Source of the DNA: Hymenobacter psychrotolerans DSM 18569
GTDB lineage: Bacteria > Bacteroidota > Bacteroidia > Cytophagales > Hymenobacteraceae
Direction: 5' to 3'
Assembly (NCBI RefSeq): GCF_900142395.1
Contig: NZ_FRAS01000021.1
Coordinates: 1 to 64,000 of the forward strand
DNA: 64,000 nt
The notes under the pieces were generated by a model, which saw only the letters and a list, made by a program, of their open reading frames with translations, was not told the origin of the DNA and made no database searches. Below are positions 50,959 through 59,681 of the stretch, piece by piece; the first letter of the stretch is position 1; every line of letters begins with the position of its first letter. The position numbers were made by a program, and so were the translations under genes.

Positions 50959-51503
50959 GACAGTGGACAGTTGTTATGGGCCAAAAGCCGTTCTTCCAAT
51001 AGCCGGCGCGCCCGGGAAAGCTGCGACTTGCTGGTACCTTCCGAAATGCCCAGCATTTCCCCGATTTCCTGGTGCGAATAGCCTTCTATGGCGTAGAGAT
51101 TGAGCACGGTGCGGTAGCCCGTAGGCAGCGTGTTGATGAGCGTTACCACTTCTTCCGCCGAAAGCTGGTCGAGCGGCGTGCCGTCCGGATGAGCTACTTC
51201 GGCGGCTTCGTCATATTCTACCTGCGCGGCCCGCTGGCGGTGCCGGTGGTAGGCTGTGAGCGACGTGGTGACGGCAATCCGGCGGGCCCATGCCTCGAAA
51301 GGACCTTGCCCCCGGTATTGGTCGAGGCGGGTGAAAATCTTGACAAACGTGACTTGCAGCGCGTCCTCAGCCTCGGCCCGGCTGGGGCAGTAGCGCAGGC
51401 AAACACCCAAAAGCCGGTACGCCAGCCGTTCGTACAGCTCCCGCTGCGCCGCCGGGTGGCCGCGCCGGCAGTCGGCCAACAGGTCTTCGAGGGGTTGCGG
51501 CAT
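50955..51503 (-). CDS. ECF-type RNA polymerase sigma factor
   Basis: A 182-residue group 4 sigma factor. Region 2 (residues about 15-80) includes LLGVCLRYCPSRAEAEDALQ and FVKIFTRLDQYRGQGPFEAW; region 4 (about 120-175) includes LPTGYRTVLNLYAIEGYSH and EIGEMLGISEGTSKSQLSRA. It belongs with the ECF sigma factors common in Bacteroidetes. The next gene, overlapping by four bases, encodes a single-pass membrane protein that may sequester it. Targets are not apparent from the window. The region 51504-51731 upstream shows no gene; it should carry the promoter. Confidence 0.93.
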   Translation of the reverse strand: MPQPLEDLLADCRRGHPAAQRELYERLAYRLLGVCLRYCPSRAEAEDALQVTFVKIFTRLDQYRGQGPFEAWARRIAVTTSLTAYHRHRQRAAQVEYDEAAEVAHPDGTPLDQLSAEEVVTLINTLPTGYRTVLNLYAIEGYSHQEIGEMLGISEGTSKSQLSRARRLLEERLLAHNNCPLS

Positions 51504-51731
51504 GCGTGGAATTGAGAACGAAGAATAGGGGCCAGCAAGCTTCTGACCCCATGACCGGCCTCAGCGTAGCCGGGTTGCGTGGGGTGAAAAATAATTTCAG
51601 CCTCTTCAACAATCGAGCGCAGAAGCCGTCGGTACTGCTGAAAAGCCGGCCCGGGTGGTGCCGTTTTTCAAGACTCCGGCCGGCAATATGTAGATTCAGC
51701 CCGCTATTCCACTTACCCGATTTTCTGCGCC

Positions 51732-52526
51732 ATGACGCTCCCCATCTATCAGGTTGATGCCTTCTCAGCCCGGCCCTTTGCCGGCAACCCCGCCGCCGTG
51801 TGCCCCCTGCGCGAGTGGCTGCCCGCCGAAACCATGCAGGCCATTGCCGCCGAAAACAACCTCGCCGAAACGGCCTTTTTCGTGCCCCGGCAGGGCCATG
51901 AGTATGAAATCCGGTGGTTTACGCCGGCCGTGGAGGTAGAGCTGTGCGGCCACGCCACGCTGGCTTCGGCGCACGTGCTGCACCAGCATCTGGGGTTTCA
52001 GGGCCCGGAAATCGTGTTCCACTCGCAGAGCGGTCCGCTGCGGGTGCTGCGCGAAACTGATGGCCGCCTCACCCTGGACTTCCCCAGCCGCCCGCCCCAG
52101 CCGCTCACCGGCCACCCCGATGGCCTCGCCGACGGCCTTCGGGCTACGCCGCTGCAGGTGCTGGCTGGCCCCGATCTTATTGCCGTGTTCAACTCCGAAG
52201 CGGAAGTGCGGAGCCTGCGCCCCGATCAGGCCCGGCTGGCCCGGATAGAGTACCGCGGCATCATCGCCACGGCTCCCGCCGCCGACTCGGAAACCGACTT
52301 CGTGTCGCGCTTTTTCGGGCCCCGCGTGGGCGTGCCCGAAGACCCGGTTACTGGCTCGGCGCACACTACGCTTATTCCATATTGGGCGGCGCGGTTAGGC
52401 AAAACCACGCTTAAGGCCCGGCAGGTATCGGCGCGGGGCGGCGAGCTGTGGTGTGAGCTGCTGGGGGAGCGGGTACATATCAGCGGCTGCGCCGTGACGT
52501 ATCTGCGCGGTGAGATTGAGGTATAA
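51732..52526 (+). CDS. PhzF-family isomerase-like protein
   Basis: A 264-residue two-domain protein of the PhzF/YddE diaminopimelate-epimerase fold. It opens with IYQVDAFSARPFAGNPAAVC, the family's signature start, and has ENNLAETAFF with the catalytic Glu region, ELCGHATLASAHVL, and a C-terminal second half, EDPVTGSAHTTLIPYW. Function outside phenazine pathways is largely unknown. It is cytosolic. No phenazine genes are near, so phenazine synthesis is not inferred. It has a very strong terminator downstream. Confidence 0.92.
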   Translation: MTLPIYQVDAFSARPFAGNPAAVCPLREWLPAETMQAIAAENNLAETAFFVPRQGHEYEIRWFTPAVEVELCGHATLASAHVLHQHLGFQGPEIVFHSQSGPLRVLRETDGRLTLDFPSRPPQPLTGHPDGLADGLRATPLQVLAGPDLIAVFNSEAEVRSLRPDQARLARIEYRGIIATAPAADSETDFVSRFFGPRVGVPEDPVTGSAHTTLIPYWAARLGKTTLKARQVSARGGELWCELLGERVHISGCAVTYLRGEIEV

Positions 52527-52556
52527 AAATCCTGATTAACTGAGGATACAAACCCG

Positions 52557-52618
52557 AAAAGGCCGCCCCGCAGTTGCTGTCTGACCTAATTGGACAGCAA
52601 CTGCGGGGCGGCCTTTTT
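52557..52618. terminator. Strong bidirectional terminator between phzF-like and OMP genes
   Basis: A perfect 25-base stem from AAAAGGCCGCCCCGCAGTTG onward with an about 11-base loop (TGACCTAATTG) and terminal T-run separates convergent genes. Confidence 0.92.
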
Positions 52619-52642
52619 ACTGCTGAAACGCCGGGCGAAAAG

Positions 52643-53326
52643 CTAGCGGAGCGCCACGCCTACTTTGAAGCCAGCCGGAATATAGAAACCGGCGTGACCG
52701 TAGTCGGAAGGGCCGGAACGGTAGCCGCTTGCGGTGCGCTTAGCGCCTTCGCGGCTTCGGCTGGTGCGCCAGCCGGCACCCACGTACAGATCCAGAAACA
52801 CCCGACCGGGCGGCAGTGGGGCCTGGTAGCCCAATTGTGCCGAGGCCCCGTAGCGGCTGATGGTTTCGGTGCGCCGCAGGTCGCGGTATTCGTAGCGCGG
52901 CAGGCCGGTTGGGTCCAGCACCTCAGTCCAGCCCTGCTCGTCGTGAGAAACGGCGAAGCGCTGAAAAACCGGCCCCGCGCTGACGTACAAACCGGCCGGA
53001 TACACTGCTTTGGAGGCGCGGATGTACCAGCGGTGCTGCACCTGCAGGCCGGCACCCCGCACCGTTTCGTTGCGGGCTTGCTGGCGAGTTGCTACCTCCA
53101 TATCGGGCTGGCCGGTGGGGCCGGCGTAGAGCTGGGGCGTGACAATGAGGCTATGGCGCGGCTGCTGATTCCAGCGTCTTTCCACTTCCAGCCAATAGCC
53201 ACTCATTACCAGATGCTGCGGCGCCGCTTTCAGCAGCAGGTTGAGCTGGAAAGTACTTTCCTGCGCTGCCGCCCCGGTCACGCGCAATAGCAGACCGGTT
53301 CCGATAAGGCAATGGTAGAGTCGCAT
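52643..53326 (-). CDS. Hypothetical outer-membrane protein
   Basis: A 227-residue exported protein. The signal peptide is residues 1-21 (ends TGAAAQ). The mature chain has alternating beta-strand-like segments such as HSLIVTPQLYAG, LYVSAGPVFQRFAVS and RVFLDLYVGAGWR, resembling small OMP barrels with a periodic aromatic pattern; DUF3575-type or similar. Its start codon overlaps the stop of the upstream LVIVD gene by one base, suggesting they are translated together. Function unknown. Confidence 0.75.
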   Translation of the reverse strand: MRLYHCLIGTGLLLRVTGAAAQESTFQLNLLLKAAPQHLVMSGYWLEVERRWNQQPRHSLIVTPQLYAGPTGQPDMEVATRQQARNETVRGAGLQVQHRWYIRASKAVYPAGLYVSAGPVFQRFAVSHDEQGWTEVLDPTGLPRYEYRDLRRTETISRYGASAQLGYQAPLPPGRVFLDLYVGAGWRTSRSREGAKRTASGYRSGPSDYGHAGFYIPAGFKVGVALR

Positions 53327-54597
53327 CAGGGCTGGGGCGTGATGGGCAGCAGGCTCAGCTGCTGAAGCGTGGCGCCGGTGTAGCTGTACTGGTAGAGGCC
53401 GGCCGCCCCGATGGCCAGGAGCGTCCCATTATCGGGAATGACATCGACCACCTGAATCGGGAAGAACTGCTTCTGGGTGAGTACCGGCGCCTGGCTGGTG
53501 TCGAATACCTTCAGCCCGTCGATGTCGCAGACAAACAGCTGGTTGCCGTCTACGCCCAGGCCCTGCGGGCCCAGCATCGGGTAGGTTTGAGCCAGGCGCG
53601 GCTGGCTCAGGTTGGTCAAGTCAATCACCTGCAGCTGGTTGACGCCGCCCCCGCAGCTACGGCCGCTGCGCAGGGTTACGTAGGCGTAGCGGTTGTCTAC
53701 CACCACCGGGTCGCAACTCACTACATGCTGGTAATACGCCACCTGGCGGGGCGTTTGGGGCGTGGCGGCATCAAAGATGTACATGCCGCGCTGCGTGCCC
53801 AGAAACAGGTAATGGTCTTTGGGATAAATCGTTTCGACCCCGAACTGCAGCTGAATGCGGGTGCCGGGCGCGGGCTGCGTCGGGTTGCCCAGGCTGAAAG
53901 TCCGCAGGCTCTGCTCATCCACGGTGTAGAGCGTCTGGCCCAGGATAGCGAATCGGGCCAGGGAGCCACCTTTGCCGGTAGTGCCCGGCGCCGATGTAGG
54001 ACTGGCACTGTTAAATACGACAGGGGCATCGTTGCGGCCCCACCACGTGGTGCTTCTGGGGCTGGCCGTATACGGAACCTGTATCTTTTTCCAGCCTACG
54101 ACCACCGTATTGGCCGGCCGGTTTTCGGGCATGCATTCCACGGGCATAGGCGCCATTTCGGGCATCGGCAGCTCGCGGAAGGCGTCGCGCACCCGGTCCT
54201 GCACCTGGGCCTGCGCCGGATTCGTTATATCAATCGTGACCAGGTCGGGGCCGTTGTCGGCGTAGAGCAGGTTGCCTTTCACGGCAATGTCTACGTTGCC
54301 GGGAATCCGGATGAAGCTGACGATGCGCGGCAGGGCCGGGTTCTGGTTGTCGATGACGTGCACGCCCTCATACCGCTCGTTGATGAACAGATACCGACCA
54401 TAAAGGTAGATTTTGCCGGTATTGTGCAGGGCCCGCGCCGACAGCGTGGTTACTGACTGCTCCAGCACGGCGCGGTCCATGAGCTGGGGAGCATAGCCGT
54501 CGTAGTAGCTGGTGGGTTCGGGCTCGTCGGTGGAGGAGCAGGCCTGCAGGGTAAGGAGCAGCAGCAGGCCGGATAGATACGTAAAGAGTTTGGGCAT
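53326..54597 (-). CDS. LVIVD-repeat beta-propeller lipoprotein
   Basis: A 423-residue lipoprotein: signal peptide ending LLTLQACSSTDEPEP (Cys at about residue 20). The mature domain has repeated LVIVD-type blades, e.g. YEGVHVIDNQNPALPRIV, GPDLVTIDITNPAQAQV, RGMYIFDAATPQTPRQVAYY and NQLQVIDLTNLSQPRLA, which form a seven-bladed propeller probably displayed on the outer membrane. Function of the family is unknown; binding is likely. It is co-oriented and translationally coupled (one-base overlap) with the OMP gene downstream. Confidence 0.88.
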   Translation of the reverse strand: MPKLFTYLSGLLLLLTLQACSSTDEPEPTSYYDGYAPQLMDRAVLEQSVTTLSARALHNTGKIYLYGRYLFINERYEGVHVIDNQNPALPRIVSFIRIPGNVDIAVKGNLLYADNGPDLVTIDITNPAQAQVQDRVRDAFRELPMPEMAPMPVECMPENRPANTVVVGWKKIQVPYTASPRSTTWWGRNDAPVVFNSASPTSAPGTTGKGGSLARFAILGQTLYTVDEQSLRTFSLGNPTQPAPGTRIQLQFGVETIYPKDHYLFLGTQRGMYIFDAATPQTPRQVAYYQHVVSCDPVVVDNRYAYVTLRSGRSCGGGVNQLQVIDLTNLSQPRLAQTYPMLGPQGLGVDGNQLFVCDIDGLKVFDTSQAPVLTQKQFFPIQVVDVIPDNGTLLAIGAAGLYQYSYTGATLQQLSLLPITPQP

Positions 54598-54737
54598 ACC
54601 TCGCGTTGCTAAGGGTAACGGATGAAAGCGTGGAAGCCGGCTTTAAGCTGGCCGTACCTCTTTCAGAGTCGCTGCTCAAACGGGAAGTTGCAATCCGGTC
54701 GAAATATCCTGCTACTTATCGGCGGAGTCTCTGGCTG

Positions 54738-54953
54738 TCAGCGCAGTTGCTCCCGGGTGTAGCCGCCGCGCTCCACTACCTGCTCCACAAACAGGGCCTT
54801 GCCCGGCACATTCAGCAGCGCCTGATACAGCGGTTCGGGCACGCCGGTGTAGCGCACCAGTCCGCCGTGGCGGTATTCGATTTCCAGCGTTTGGGTGGCT
54901 TCGTCGTAGCCGACGGCTTTGAGCGAGGTAGAGCGGATAGGGCGGCGCTGCAT
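54738..54953 (-). CDS. KTSC-domain protein
   Basis: A 71-residue single-domain protein. IRSTSLKAVGYDEATQTLEI, YTGVPEPLYQALLNVPGKAL and a C-terminal VVERGGYTREQLR fit the KTSC domain (named from lysyl-tRNA synthetase context), found in small proteins and toxin-like contexts without a proven function. It is cytosolic. It lies between the LVIVD gene (141 bp downstream) and ruvC (67 bp upstream) on the same strand. The ATG at 54953 gives a normal domain length. Confidence 0.8.
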   Translation of the reverse strand: MQRRPIRSTSLKAVGYDEATQTLEIEYRHGGLVRYTGVPEPLYQALLNVPGKALFVEQVVERGGYTREQLR

Positions 54954-55020
54954 AGACTAGCTGGAGGTAGTCAGCAAGATACGCCGCACGCGCCAACGGC
55001 AGCGCAATACAGCCGGGAAA

Positions 55021-55653
55021 TCAGGCCGCCGGCTTTTTGCGGGCCGGCGCTTTCCTGACGGTGGTGGCAGCGGCCAGCTTGCCGGGGTTGTCGGCCAGGA
55101 ATTTGCCCCAGCTTTTGCCGCCGGCTTTCACGTTGTTGCCTTTCTGGTAGTGGTGGCACATGGCCACGGCCAGCGCATCGGTGGCATCCAGAAATTTGGG
55201 CGCTTCTTCCAGGGGTGGCAGCTTCAGGGTCTGGCGCAGCATGTGGGCCACCTGCTCCTTGGTGGCGTTGCCGGAGCCCGTCACGGACTGCTTGACCTTG
55301 GTGGGCGCATACTCCACGTACGGAATCTGGCGGGCGAGGCAGGCGGCAATGGCCACGCCCTGCGCCCGGCCCAGCTTGAGCATACTCTGCACGTTCACAC
55401 CAAAAAACGGCGCTTCAATGGCCAGCTCATCGGGCAGAAACTCGTCAATCAGCTCGGTCATCCGCTCAAAAATCTTCTTGAGCTTGAGGGCATGGTTGGT
55501 GCCCAGCTTGCGCATATCAATGACGTCGTACTGCAGCATGCGCACGCGCTGGCCCTGCACCTCAATCACGGCATAGCCCATTATCTGCGTGCCGGGGTCG
55601 ACACCCATAATAACTTTGGGCAGCAGATCAGTGGGAGCGAGGGGAAGAATCAT
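55021..55653 (-). CDS. ruvC: Holliday junction resolvase RuvC
   Basis: A 210-residue endonuclease with an RNase H fold that cleaves four-way DNA junctions in recombination. The catalytic acids are visible: Asp in VIMGVDPGTQIMGYA (D18 region), Glu in LAIEAPFFGVN, and Asp/Asp in KFLDATDALAVAM. The C-terminal tail is basic and Lys/Ala/Pro-rich (KAPARKKPAA), unusually extended relative to E. coli RuvC. ruvA/ruvB are not in the window. The ATG at 55653 gives the normal N-terminus with residues before VIMGVDPGT; upstream in-frame starts run into the divergent neighbour. Confidence 0.95.
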   Translation of the reverse strand: MILPLAPTDLLPKVIMGVDPGTQIMGYAVIEVQGQRVRMLQYDVIDMRKLGTNHALKLKKIFERMTELIDEFLPDELAIEAPFFGVNVQSMLKLGRAQGVAIAACLARQIPYVEYAPTKVKQSVTGSGNATKEQVAHMLRQTLKLPPLEEAPKFLDATDALAVAMCHHYQKGNNVKAGGKSWGKFLADNPGKLAAATTVRKAPARKKPAA

Positions 55654-55745
55654 GCGCGGTGGTGGGCGGAGAAGAGAAGGTGGTAGAGCTGTCGTTGATT
55701 TTCGTCGGTAACTTGCCGCATTCAACCCAGTACCCTGCCGCCATC

Positions 55746-56810
55746 TTGTCCGCTCACCTACAAAACTACGTCCAAAAGCCGGAAGTTGCTGCCTCACGGT
55801 GGCGCTGGCTGGTGGTGGCCGGCAAGCTGCTCATCACGGCCCTCACGCTGGGGCTGCTCTACCATTCGGTGTTTGCTGATGTAGCCACGGCGGCGGCGTG
55901 GCGCGGACTGCTGGCGGCTACGTTCACGGGCGCGGGGCGCGGGCCGGTGCTGCTGGCGTTGCTGCTGGTGCCCGTAAACTGGGGCATGGAAGCCTGGAAA
56001 TGGTGGCGGCTGGCCCGGCATCTGGAGCCCGTTTCGTTCCGGCGCAGCTTCCGGGCGGTGCTGGTGGGCCTTACGCTCGGCTTCGTGACGCCCAACCGCG
56101 TAGGCGACTACGCCGGTCGCATTATCGAGCTCAAAAGCCGCCGCCTCGATGCGCTGGGTGCCGTGTTTCTGGGCCGCTACGCGCAACTCGTCGTGACGGT
56201 GCTGGCGGGCACTGCCGGGCTGCTGTACTTTCTGCTGGCCTTCTATCTGGAAGGCTACGCAGCCTCGAAGCTAGGCGTGGTGGTGGCTGTAGTGCTGCTG
56301 AATGCGGCTATATTGCTGCCCCTGTACCGCTCCCGCCTGTTGCTGGCGGTGCTGTCGGCCATCAGGCCTTTGCGCCGCTTCCGCCGGTTTCTGGCCGTCA
56401 TGCCCACGTATCCGGCCCGCGCCATTCACGCGGTGCTGGCGCTTTCGGGGCTGCGGTACATGGTATTTTGCCTGCAGTTTGGGCTGCTGCTGAAGGCGTA
56501 CGGCACGCAGGCGCCGCTACTGCCCGGGGCTGCGGCCGTAACGGCCACGTTTCTGCTCAAGTCTTTGGTGCCCTCGCTCAACGCGCTGGCCGATGTAGGC
56601 GTGCGCGAGTTGTCGGCCACGCACCTGTTCGGGCTGCTCGGCGAGCCGGCGCTGCCCGTGCTCAGCGCCAGCCTCAGCCTCTGGATCCTCAATATTGCCC
56701 TGCCCAGCGCCACCGGACTGGTATTTGTGCTGCGCCTGAAGGTGCTGCGCAAACGCAAGGCTGCCAGCCCCGCGGCGGATGAGGCCGACTCCCGGACTCC
56801 GGCCGCATGA
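55746..56810 (+). CDS. YbhN/AglD-like integral membrane protein (LPG synthase TM family)
   Basis: A 354-residue polytopic membrane protein (TTG start at 55746; a GTG at 55659 would add 29 residues overlapping the ruvC promoter region). It has about eight hydrophobic helices and the family signature LTLGFVTPNRVGDYAGR (variant of the GxxxxxxPxxxGE loop), and ATFLLKSLVPSLNALADVGVRE. YbhN/AglD/LPG-synthase-TM proteins are lipid-flippase-like and often accompany glycosyltransferases. The following GT2 gene overlaps by four bases, indicating operon structure for a membrane glycolipid step. Confidence 0.82.
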   Translation: MSAHLQNYVQKPEVAASRWRWLVVAGKLLITALTLGLLYHSVFADVATAAAWRGLLAATFTGAGRGPVLLALLLVPVNWGMEAWKWWRLARHLEPVSFRRSFRAVLVGLTLGFVTPNRVGDYAGRIIELKSRRLDALGAVFLGRYAQLVVTVLAGTAGLLYFLLAFYLEGYAASKLGVVVAVVLLNAAILLPLYRSRLLLAVLSAIRPLRRFRRFLAVMPTYPARAIHAVLALSGLRYMVFCLQFGLLLKAYGTQAPLLPGAAAVTATFLLKSLVPSLNALADVGVRELSATHLFGLLGEPALPVLSASLSLWILNIALPSATGLVFVLRLKVLRKRKAASPAADEADSRTPAA

Positions 56811-57964
56811 GCACGTGGCTGGGACTTGTGCTGCTGGCTGCGCCGGCGCTGTATGCGGCTCAAATGCTGAGGTTCCGCCGCGCCTGGGACAAACTGCCGG
56901 TACCCAAGCTGCCGCCACTTCCGGCTCCGGGCCAACACGAAGAACGGCCTCGTTTCTCCGTACTGATAGCCGCCCGCAATGAAGCCGAGAACCTGCCGCT
57001 GCTACTGGCCGACCTGCGCCGACAAACCTTGCCCGCGCCGCAGTTTGAGGTGCTGATTGTAGACGACCACTCCACGGATGCCACAGCCGAAGTAGCTGCC
57101 GCCGATAGTGGGGCGGTTGAGGTGCGCGTTATCCGGCTGGCAGAAGTGCCGGGTGCCGGAACCGGCAAAAAAGCCGCGCTGCAGGCCGCGCTGGCCCAGG
57201 CCCGTGCCCCCTGGGTAGTATGCACCGATGCCGACTGCCGCCTGCATCCCGACTGGCTCCGCAGCTACGCCGCGCTGCTGGCCGAAGCCGGGCCGGAAGT
57301 GCGTTTCGTGAGTGGGCCGGTTCTGCTGACTGGCCCTGAAACGTGGTTAGCCAGCCTCTCCGGGCTGGAATTTGCGGGCTTAGTGGGCACGGGCGCGGCC
57401 AGTATAGGAGCCGGCCTGCCTACCATGTGCAACGGCGCCAACCTGGCCTACCACCGCGACGCTTTTGCGGCCGTGGCAGGCTTTGCCGGCAACGAGCACC
57501 TGGCCAGCGGCGACGACGAGTTTCTGATGCACAAGCTGCACGCGGCGTTTCCGGGCAGCATCCGGTTTCTGAAGCATCCGGCGGCGTTGGTGCGTACGGC
57601 CGGGCCGCCCACGCTGGCGGCGCTGCTGCGGCAGCGGGTGCGCTGGGCCAGCAAGTGGCGGCACTACCGGCATCCGGCCTCGCAGCGGCTGGCGGTGCTG
57701 GTGCTGCTGGCCAACGTGGCCCTGGCCGCCGGGGCCCTGGCGCTGCCGTGGCTGCCGGTGCTGGCTCCCTGGGCGGCCACCGCGTGGCTGCTCAAGCTGG
57801 GCGCGGATGTGTGGTTTCTAAGCCCGGTGCTGCGTTTTCTGGGCCGAAGGCGGTGGCTGTGGTGGGTGCCGGTGCTGCAGCTGGCGTATGCGCCGTATGC
57901 GCTGGCCGTGGGGTTGGCCGGGCTGCGCGGCGGCTACGTCTGGAAAGGACGCGCCGTGAAATGA
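56807..57964 (+). CDS. Family 2 glycosyltransferase, membrane-anchored
   Basis: A 385-residue GT-A enzyme. N-terminal helix (residues about 2-22), then the catalytic domain: FSVLIAARNEAENLPLLL, VLIVDDHSTDATAE, and VVCTDADCRLHPDWL, with the DxD-like metal motif DAD; substrate loop GDDEFLMHKL; a QRxRW-like motif, LRQRVRWASKW. Three or four C-terminal helices follow. The Q/RxxRW motif marks processive or polyprenyl-type synthases. The start overlaps the YbhN-like gene's stop by four bases. It probably adds a sugar to a lipid or glycan in the inner membrane. The acceptor is unknown. Confidence 0.9.
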   Translation: MSTWLGLVLLAAPALYAAQMLRFRRAWDKLPVPKLPPLPAPGQHEERPRFSVLIAARNEAENLPLLLADLRRQTLPAPQFEVLIVDDHSTDATAEVAAADSGAVEVRVIRLAEVPGAGTGKKAALQAALAQARAPWVVCTDADCRLHPDWLRSYAALLAEAGPEVRFVSGPVLLTGPETWLASLSGLEFAGLVGTGAASIGAGLPTMCNGANLAYHRDAFAAVAGFAGNEHLASGDDEFLMHKLHAAFPGSIRFLKHPAALVRTAGPPTLAALLRQRVRWASKWRHYRHPASQRLAVLVLLANVALAAGALALPWLPVLAPWAATAWLLKLGADVWFLSPVLRFLGRRRWLWWVPVLQLAYAPYALAVGLAGLRGGYVWKGRAVK

Positions 57965-58097
57965 ATTATTTTTCAGCTCTCCGGCGAGGAAATCAAGGCA
58001 ATATTAGCTTACGTAAATTCTCAGTCATTGCCAGTGTCGAGAATAGTTTCCTGCCAATAGCTACACCGAAAATGCCAGCGGATACCGGCAGGGCTGC

Positions 58098-58105
58098 TAC
58101 CTTTG
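58098..58105 (+). promoter_or_regulatory. Candidate -7 element before the small protein gene
   Basis: TACCTTTG fits the Bacteroidetes TAnnTTTG consensus and lies 30 bases before the GTG at 58136. No clear TTTG at the -33 position was found. Confidence 0.35.
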
Positions 58106-58135
58106 GCCCCTTGACCTGCCGTTTGCTTCCTGCCC

Positions 58136-58393
58136 GTGACTGACCCCCAATTCGATATTCTCGACGAGCTGTACTTCGTCACTTCCTTCCGCGACCTGCT
58201 GCAGAAAACCCGGTTGCAAGCCCCGGAGCTGACCCAGCACCTGCGTGGCCTGCTGGAGCAGGGGCTCATCCGCAGCTTCTGGCCCGACCCCGATACCGAG
58301 CTGGCCTACGAGGAAAGCTCCTTTGGCGCCCTGAGCCAGGATTGCTTTTTTCTGGCGTCCAAGGAAGGCCTGCTCCAGCACAACACCCGCTAA
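58136..58393 (+). CDS. Small conserved hypothetical protein
   Basis: An 85-residue acidic cytosolic protein with a GTG start. It has two predicted helices (LDELYFVTSFRDLLQKTRL, LTQHLRGLLEQGLI), the second followed by RSFWPDPDTEL, reminiscent of a winged-helix end, and a C-terminal KEGLLQHNTR. Two bases separate its stop from the start of the ABC permease, a sign of translational coupling. No family was recognised; it resembles small proteins conserved next to this permease in Cytophagales, an impression only. Confidence 0.65.
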   Translation: MTDPQFDILDELYFVTSFRDLLQKTRLQAPELTQHLRGLLEQGLIRSFWPDPDTELAYEESSFGALSQDCFFLASKEGLLQHNTR

Positions 58394-58395
58394 CC

Positions 58396-59583
58396 GTGGC
58401 CGGGCCCGCTCTTTCTGCTGCTCCTGTGGCCAGTGCGCCGGCCGCCCGGCCGCCCGGCTACTACGTGCGCCAGCGCCTGCTCCAGAACCGGCCCGCTATG
58501 GCGGGGCTGGGGTTCATTGTGCTGTGCGCGCTGATTGGCGTGCTGGGCTACTGGGTGCTGCCCGACAACTCGCCCAACGCCAACAACAGCCTCGTGCAGC
58601 TACAGAAGGAAGCTCCCGGCTTCCAGGCCACGGTAATGCGCCTGCCCATACCGGATTCGGCCCGCGCGGCCTCCGACAACATCTTCCGCACCTGGCTCTA
58701 TGGCCGGGCGCCGCGCTATCAGGAGCTGCCCATCGGGAGCTACCGGATTCAGGGCGACTCCGTGTTCATAGCTCCCTACCAGAACCATTCGGCCCTTGCC
58801 GATGCACCCCGGCGCTATTCGCTGGCGCAGGTAGCCGGCCAAACCGGGAGTTCGGCCGAGCTGCGCCGCGTGGTGGAGCAGGAGCGTATCACGAAGCGTA
58901 CGTATTGGCTGGGTACTGATAAATCGGGCCGCGACGAGCTGAGCCGGCTGCTGCTGGGCACCCGCGTGAGCCTGGGCATCGGGCTGGTGGCCGTTCTGAT
59001 TTCGGTGGTGCTGGGCATGGCCATCGGGGCGGTGGCCGGCTACGTGGGCGGCTGGCTCGATAGTCTGCTGCTGGGCCTGATGACCGTGGTGTGGAGCATT
59101 CCGGGCATCATGCTGGTCATTGCCATTTCCCTGGCCCTCGACAGCAAAGGTGTCTGGACGTCGTTTGTGGCCGTGGGCCTGACTATGTGGGTGGATGTGG
59201 CCCGCGTGGTGCGTGGCCAGATGCTAAGCCTGCGCGAAAAAACCTTCGTGGAAGCCGGCCGCGTGCTGGGGCTGCCGCAAAGCCGCCTCATTGTCCGGCA
59301 CCTGCTGCCCAACATGACCGGCCCGCTCATCGTCATTGCAACCAGTAACTTCGCGGCGGCCATTCTGCTCGAAGCGGGCCTGAGCTTCCTCGGGCTGGGC
59401 GTGCAGCCGCCCGCCCCGTCGTGGGGGCTGATGGTGAACGAAGGCTTTCAACTGCTGGGCACCGAGGCCGGCCTCTGGCTCACGCTACTGCCGGGCTTGG
59501 CTATCAGCCTGCTGGTGCTTAGCTTCAACCTGCTGGGCAACGGCCTGCGCGACGCCTACGACCCTAAAACGATGATTGAATGA
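58396..59583 (+). CDS. ABC transporter permease (OppC/DppC-like), orphan
   Basis: A 395-residue permease with a GTG start two bases after the preceding stop. Membrane helices: GLGFIVLCALIGVLGYWVL, then after an about 115-residue periplasmic stretch (residues about 60-170) the binding-protein-dependent permease core, with LLLGTRVSLGIGLVAVLISV, a YVGGWLDSLLL loop, and the EAA-type coupling loop EAGRVLGLPQSRLIVRHLLPN contacting an ATPase, and FAAAILLEAGLSFLGLGVQPP, classic OppC. No partner OppB, ATPases or binding protein are nearby. The large extracytoplasmic insertion is typical of the Bacteroidetes variant. Peptide or nickel specificity is not determined. Confidence 0.88.
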   Translation: MAGPALSAAPVASAPAARPPGYYVRQRLLQNRPAMAGLGFIVLCALIGVLGYWVLPDNSPNANNSLVQLQKEAPGFQATVMRLPIPDSARAASDNIFRTWLYGRAPRYQELPIGSYRIQGDSVFIAPYQNHSALADAPRRYSLAQVAGQTGSSAELRRVVEQERITKRTYWLGTDKSGRDELSRLLLGTRVSLGIGLVAVLISVVLGMAIGAVAGYVGGWLDSLLLGLMTVVWSIPGIMLVIAISLALDSKGVWTSFVAVGLTMWVDVARVVRGQMLSLREKTFVEAGRVLGLPQSRLIVRHLLPNMTGPLIVIATSNFAAAILLEAGLSFLGLGVQPPAPSWGLMVNEGFQLLGTEAGLWLTLLPGLAISLLVLSFNLLGNGLRDAYDPKTMIE

Positions 59584-59681
59584 GTGAATGAGCGAAGGTG
59601 TTCAGTCCTGTACCACCTGCAAACAGCCATTCATCTACCGATCCACTCATTCCTTCATTCACTCATCCAATCATTAAAATC

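Noticed and set aside
51732..52526. Phenazine biosynthesis cluster
   Set aside because: Only a PhzF-like gene is present; this family is widespread outside phenazine pathways.
54738..54953. KTSC protein as a toxin of a toxin-antitoxin pair
   Set aside because: No partner gene of antitoxin type is adjacent; the neighbours are a propeller lipoprotein gene and ruvC.
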